Source: Gallionella sp.
GTDB lineage: Bacteria > Pseudomonadota > Gammaproteobacteria > Burkholderiales > Gallionellaceae
Length of the DNA stretch: 64,000 nucleotides
Reading direction: 5' to 3'
Assembly (NCBI GenBank): GCA_030682375.1
Contig: JAUXOL010000021.1
Coordinates: 62,001-126,000 of the forward strand
In this document: positions 62,013 through 64,000 of the stretch, in pieces
How positions within the stretch are numbered: position 1 is the stretch's first letter
How the letters are laid out: each line of letters starts with the position of its first letter
Program-made: the position numbers and the translations under genes
Notes under the pieces: generated by a model
What the model saw: only the letters and a program-made list of their open reading frames with translations
Databases searched by the model: none
Told to the model about the DNA's origin: nothing

Positions 62013-63506
62013 ATGAGCGATGCCTTGAGCCTGACACGCGCCGCAAGATTGATCGGCGTGACGCGCGCGGAACTGCAGAAGAAGATCCAGCGCGGCGAGA
62101 TGATCTCCCACGACGGGATGGTCTCAGTCGGCAATCTGCTGGCCTGTTATCCGGACGCACAGCTCGAAGACACCGCCGAGTCCAGACGGGTCGCCCAGAT
62201 CAAAGAGAGGGCTTTCGGCAAGCGCGTATTCGAGCGCGCCTTGCCGGATGCGGAAGTCCTGGCCGCGCGCGTCACCGAACTCGGCAAGACGCTGGCGATC
62301 AACCAGGGGCAGGTGAAGCAGTTCAATGCGTTACTGGGCAAGCTGTGGGACAAGCTAGCCGAGATCGAAGCCCGGCTGCCCCCGGAATCGCGCATGACGA
62401 TGGCAGAGCTGAAGGCATGGATCAAAGAGGAAGTGGAGTCAGCGATGGAACCGGGATTCATCAATCCGCTGGAAATCAAGGACAACATCCTGCGCATCAT
62501 CACCGCCCAGGTGACCATATTGCCGAGCGGACACGACTTCCTGGTCGAGGGACACGACACCCTGCTGGAAGCCGCGATGCGTTCCGGAATACCGCTCAAT
62601 TACGGCTGTAGCGGCGGCAACTGCGGCCTGTGCAAGGCCAGGGTGGTGTCGGGCGAAGTGAAGAAGACGCGGTCGCACGACTTCGTCATCTCCGAGGCGG
62701 AAAGGCAGCAGGGCTATGTCCTGCTGTGCAGCAACACCGCCGTCAGCGATCTGGTAATAGAAGCTCCCGTCGCGGGCAGCGTGCAGGACATCCCCCTCCA
62801 GCAGATCGACGCCCATGTCAAAAACACCGGGCATCTCAACGACGACATGCTATTGCTGCACCTGCAGACCCCGCGCACCCAGCGCCTGCGCTTTCTGGCG
62901 GGGCAGAGCGTGACGCTGCGCGTCGGGCAAGCCTATAGCGCGGAGCTGCCCATCGCCAGCTGCCCCTGCGACGACCGCAACCTGCTGTTCCACATCCACA
63001 GACAACCCGGCAACCTGTTCTCGGACTATATCTTCGAACATCTAAAACACAATGACATGGTGGAGATCGAAGGGCCGCAGGGCGAATTCATCCTGCACGA
63101 GAAATCGCCTCGGCCGCTGTACTTTTTCGCCTTCGACACCGGCTTCGCGCCGATCAAGAGCCTGATCGAACACGCGCTGTCGCTGGAAGCGGAAAGCATA
63201 TGCCTGCACTGGTTCGGCTCCAGCCAACAACACATCTACCTTCCGAACATGGCCCATGCGTGGCAGGACGCACTGGACAACTTCCGCCATGAAGAACATG
63301 TCGCGGGCTTCGACCTGCGCAGCGTGAGCGGCAAACGCAAAGAGACGCTGCTCGGGCAACTGGGCGACATCGTCGCGGCCGATGCTGAACTGCTGCAGGG
63401 AGACATCTATATCGCCGGTCCGGAAGATGCGGTGAACATCGCCGAGCGCTTCTTCCTGGGGCAGGGCCTGCCCAAGACGCGTGTCGCCGTGGCAAATGTG
63501 AAGTGA
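62013..63506 (+). CDS. 2Fe-2S ferredoxin/flavin-NAD reductase with N-terminal regulator-like domain
   Basis: This 497-residue protein has three parts. Residues 1-about 150 begin SLTRAARLIGVTRAELQKKI, a MerR/excisionase-like helix-turn-helix, followed by a helical coiled region. Residues about 165-250 are a plant-type 2Fe-2S ferredoxin with CSGGNCGLCKARV and a fourth cysteine in VLLCSN. The rest is an FNR-like flavin and NAD(P) module (GQSVTLRVG, PIASCPCDDRN, and GPQGEF). It should carry electrons from NAD(P)H to the cluster, as in CDP-6-deoxy-glucose reductases and monooxygenase reductases, but the partner is unknown. The N-terminal domain is unusual. Confidence 0.8.
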   Translation: MSDALSLTRAARLIGVTRAELQKKIQRGEMISHDGMVSVGNLLACYPDAQLEDTAESRRVAQIKERAFGKRVFERALPDAEVLAARVTELGKTLAINQGQVKQFNALLGKLWDKLAEIEARLPPESRMTMAELKAWIKEEVESAMEPGFINPLEIKDNILRIITAQVTILPSGHDFLVEGHDTLLEAAMRSGIPLNYGCSGGNCGLCKARVVSGEVKKTRSHDFVISEAERQQGYVLLCSNTAVSDLVIEAPVAGSVQDIPLQQIDAHVKNTGHLNDDMLLLHLQTPRTQRLRFLAGQSVTLRVGQAYSAELPIASCPCDDRNLLFHIHRQPGNLFSDYIFEHLKHNDMVEIEGPQGEFILHEKSPRPLYFFAFDTGFAPIKSLIEHALSLEAESICLHWFGSSQQHIYLPNMAHAWQDALDNFRHEEHVAGFDLRSVSGKRKETLLGQLGDIVAADAELLQGDIYIAGPEDAVNIAERFFLGQGLPKTRVAVANVK

Positions 63507-63536
63507 CCGCAAGGGCAAGCCCTCCCTCGCATCGGC

Positions 63537-64000
63537 TTATTTCAGCCCCAGAGCCTCCAGCGCCTCCGCCGCGATCTCGCGCACCTCTTCGCTCTCGTCG
63601 GCGAGCCGGGCTTCGAGAGGCACCAGCGCGGCGGCGCTGCCGGTGAGTCCGAGCAGATGGCACGCATCGGCGCGCACGCGATGGTCGGCGTGACGGCTGA
63701 GTTCGGCCAGTTGCGGCAGCAAGGCTCGCAGTTCGGATGTGTCGGCATAGCGCTCCAGCAGCGCGCTGACACCGAGGCGCTGATCGATACCCGCATCGGT
63801 GTCGGCAAGGATGTCCAGCAACGGCTTGAGGCGTTGCGCATCCGCGGAGACGAAGGCGACGGCATGCTGGAACTCGCCCAGCTTCAGCAGATGCGCGACA
63901 TAGCGCGCGATGCCTTCTTCGCCGCTCGCCCATTCCACCCACTGGCGCAACTCGGAAACACTCTGCGCACCGGTCAGCGTGAACGGCCCCAGCCGCAGCC
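63537..64000 (-). CDS. HEAT-repeat protein, partial (5' end outside the window)
   Basis: The minus-strand frame runs off the window edge; no start codon is needed within it because the reading stays open to base 64000. The visible 154 residues (LRLGPFTLTGAQSVSELRQWVEW..., ending EALEALGLK) contain HEAT-like helical pairs: VSALLERYADTSELRALLPQL, RADACHLLGLTGSAAALVPL and EVREIAAEALEALG. The role is unknown; such repeats mediate protein binding. It converges on the reductase gene. Confidence 0.7.
   Translation of the reverse strand, partial: LRLGPFTLTGAQSVSELRQWVEWASGEEGIARYVAHLLKLGEFQHAVAFVSADAQRLKPLLDILADTDAGIDQRLGVSALLERYADTSELRALLPQLAELSRHADHRVRADACHLLGLTGSAAALVPLEARLADESEEVREIAAEALEALGLK

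Overview
The window reads as a chromosomal segment of a GC-rich betaproteobacterium. The gene order and protein flavour (dnaK-dnaJ, pssA-psd-ilvCHB, dapA-bamC, fur beside feoAB, NsrR/NnrS genes, betaproteobacterial-type AddAB and 107-residue FdxA) fit Nitrosomonadales, possibly a Gallionellaceae iron oxidiser. That placement is inference from gene content, since no 16S gene or tRNA was seen.

Layout. Bases 1-3500 hold dnaK and dnaJ, with a hairpin repeat between them and an unusual array of three dnaJ 3' ends behind them. 3539-8309 is a tetR-adaptor-RND efflux operon with overlapping genes and a palindromic operator. 8372-21599 is a type I secretion locus: HlyD-like adaptor, ABC exporter, TolC-like channel, and two large repeat proteins that are its probable substrates (1670 and 1099 residues), all on the minus strand. 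21740-26638 is phospholipid synthesis (pssA, psd) and branched-chain amino-acid synthesis (ilvC, ilvH, ilvB) with a recognisable sigma70-type promoter. 26785-32270 is a three-gene signalling cluster: TonB-dependent receptor, YfiR-like periplasmic protein and a membrane CHASE-like/HAMP/PAS/PAS/GGDEF/EAL protein.

32391-43926 is a mixed housekeeping stretch: sodB, a Mut7-C protein, a winged-helix regulator, a CBS protein, a radical SAM protein, a CheZ-like helical protein, an adhesin-E-like exported protein, addA-addB and fdxA. 43937-48722 carries an orphan ParA and a probable nitric-oxide response island (nnrS, DUF2249-like, nsrR, HPP, sirB2-like, hemerythrin). 48789-56938 has a glycosyltransferase, a diguanylate cyclase, slyD, a PrxQ peroxiredoxin, the ribosomal oxygenase roxA, a tiny alanine-rich lipoprotein, a metallo-hydrolase, bamC and dapA. 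57047-64000 has fur divergent from feoA-feoB, a leucine-rich-repeat protein kinase immediately behind feoB, a patatin lipoprotein, a 2Fe-2S flavin reductase with an unusual N-terminus, and the 3' part of a HEAT-repeat gene cut by the window edge.

The most notable points are the covarying hairpin array built from the dnaJ 3' end, the four-unit super-repeat in the 1099-residue putative secreted protein, the LRR-kinase attached to the ferrous iron uptake operon, the CheZ-like phosphatase candidate outside any chemotaxis operon, and the small lipoprotein with almost exclusive GCT alanine codons. Dense ATGA/TGATG/TAATG overlaps throughout point to translationally coupled operons.
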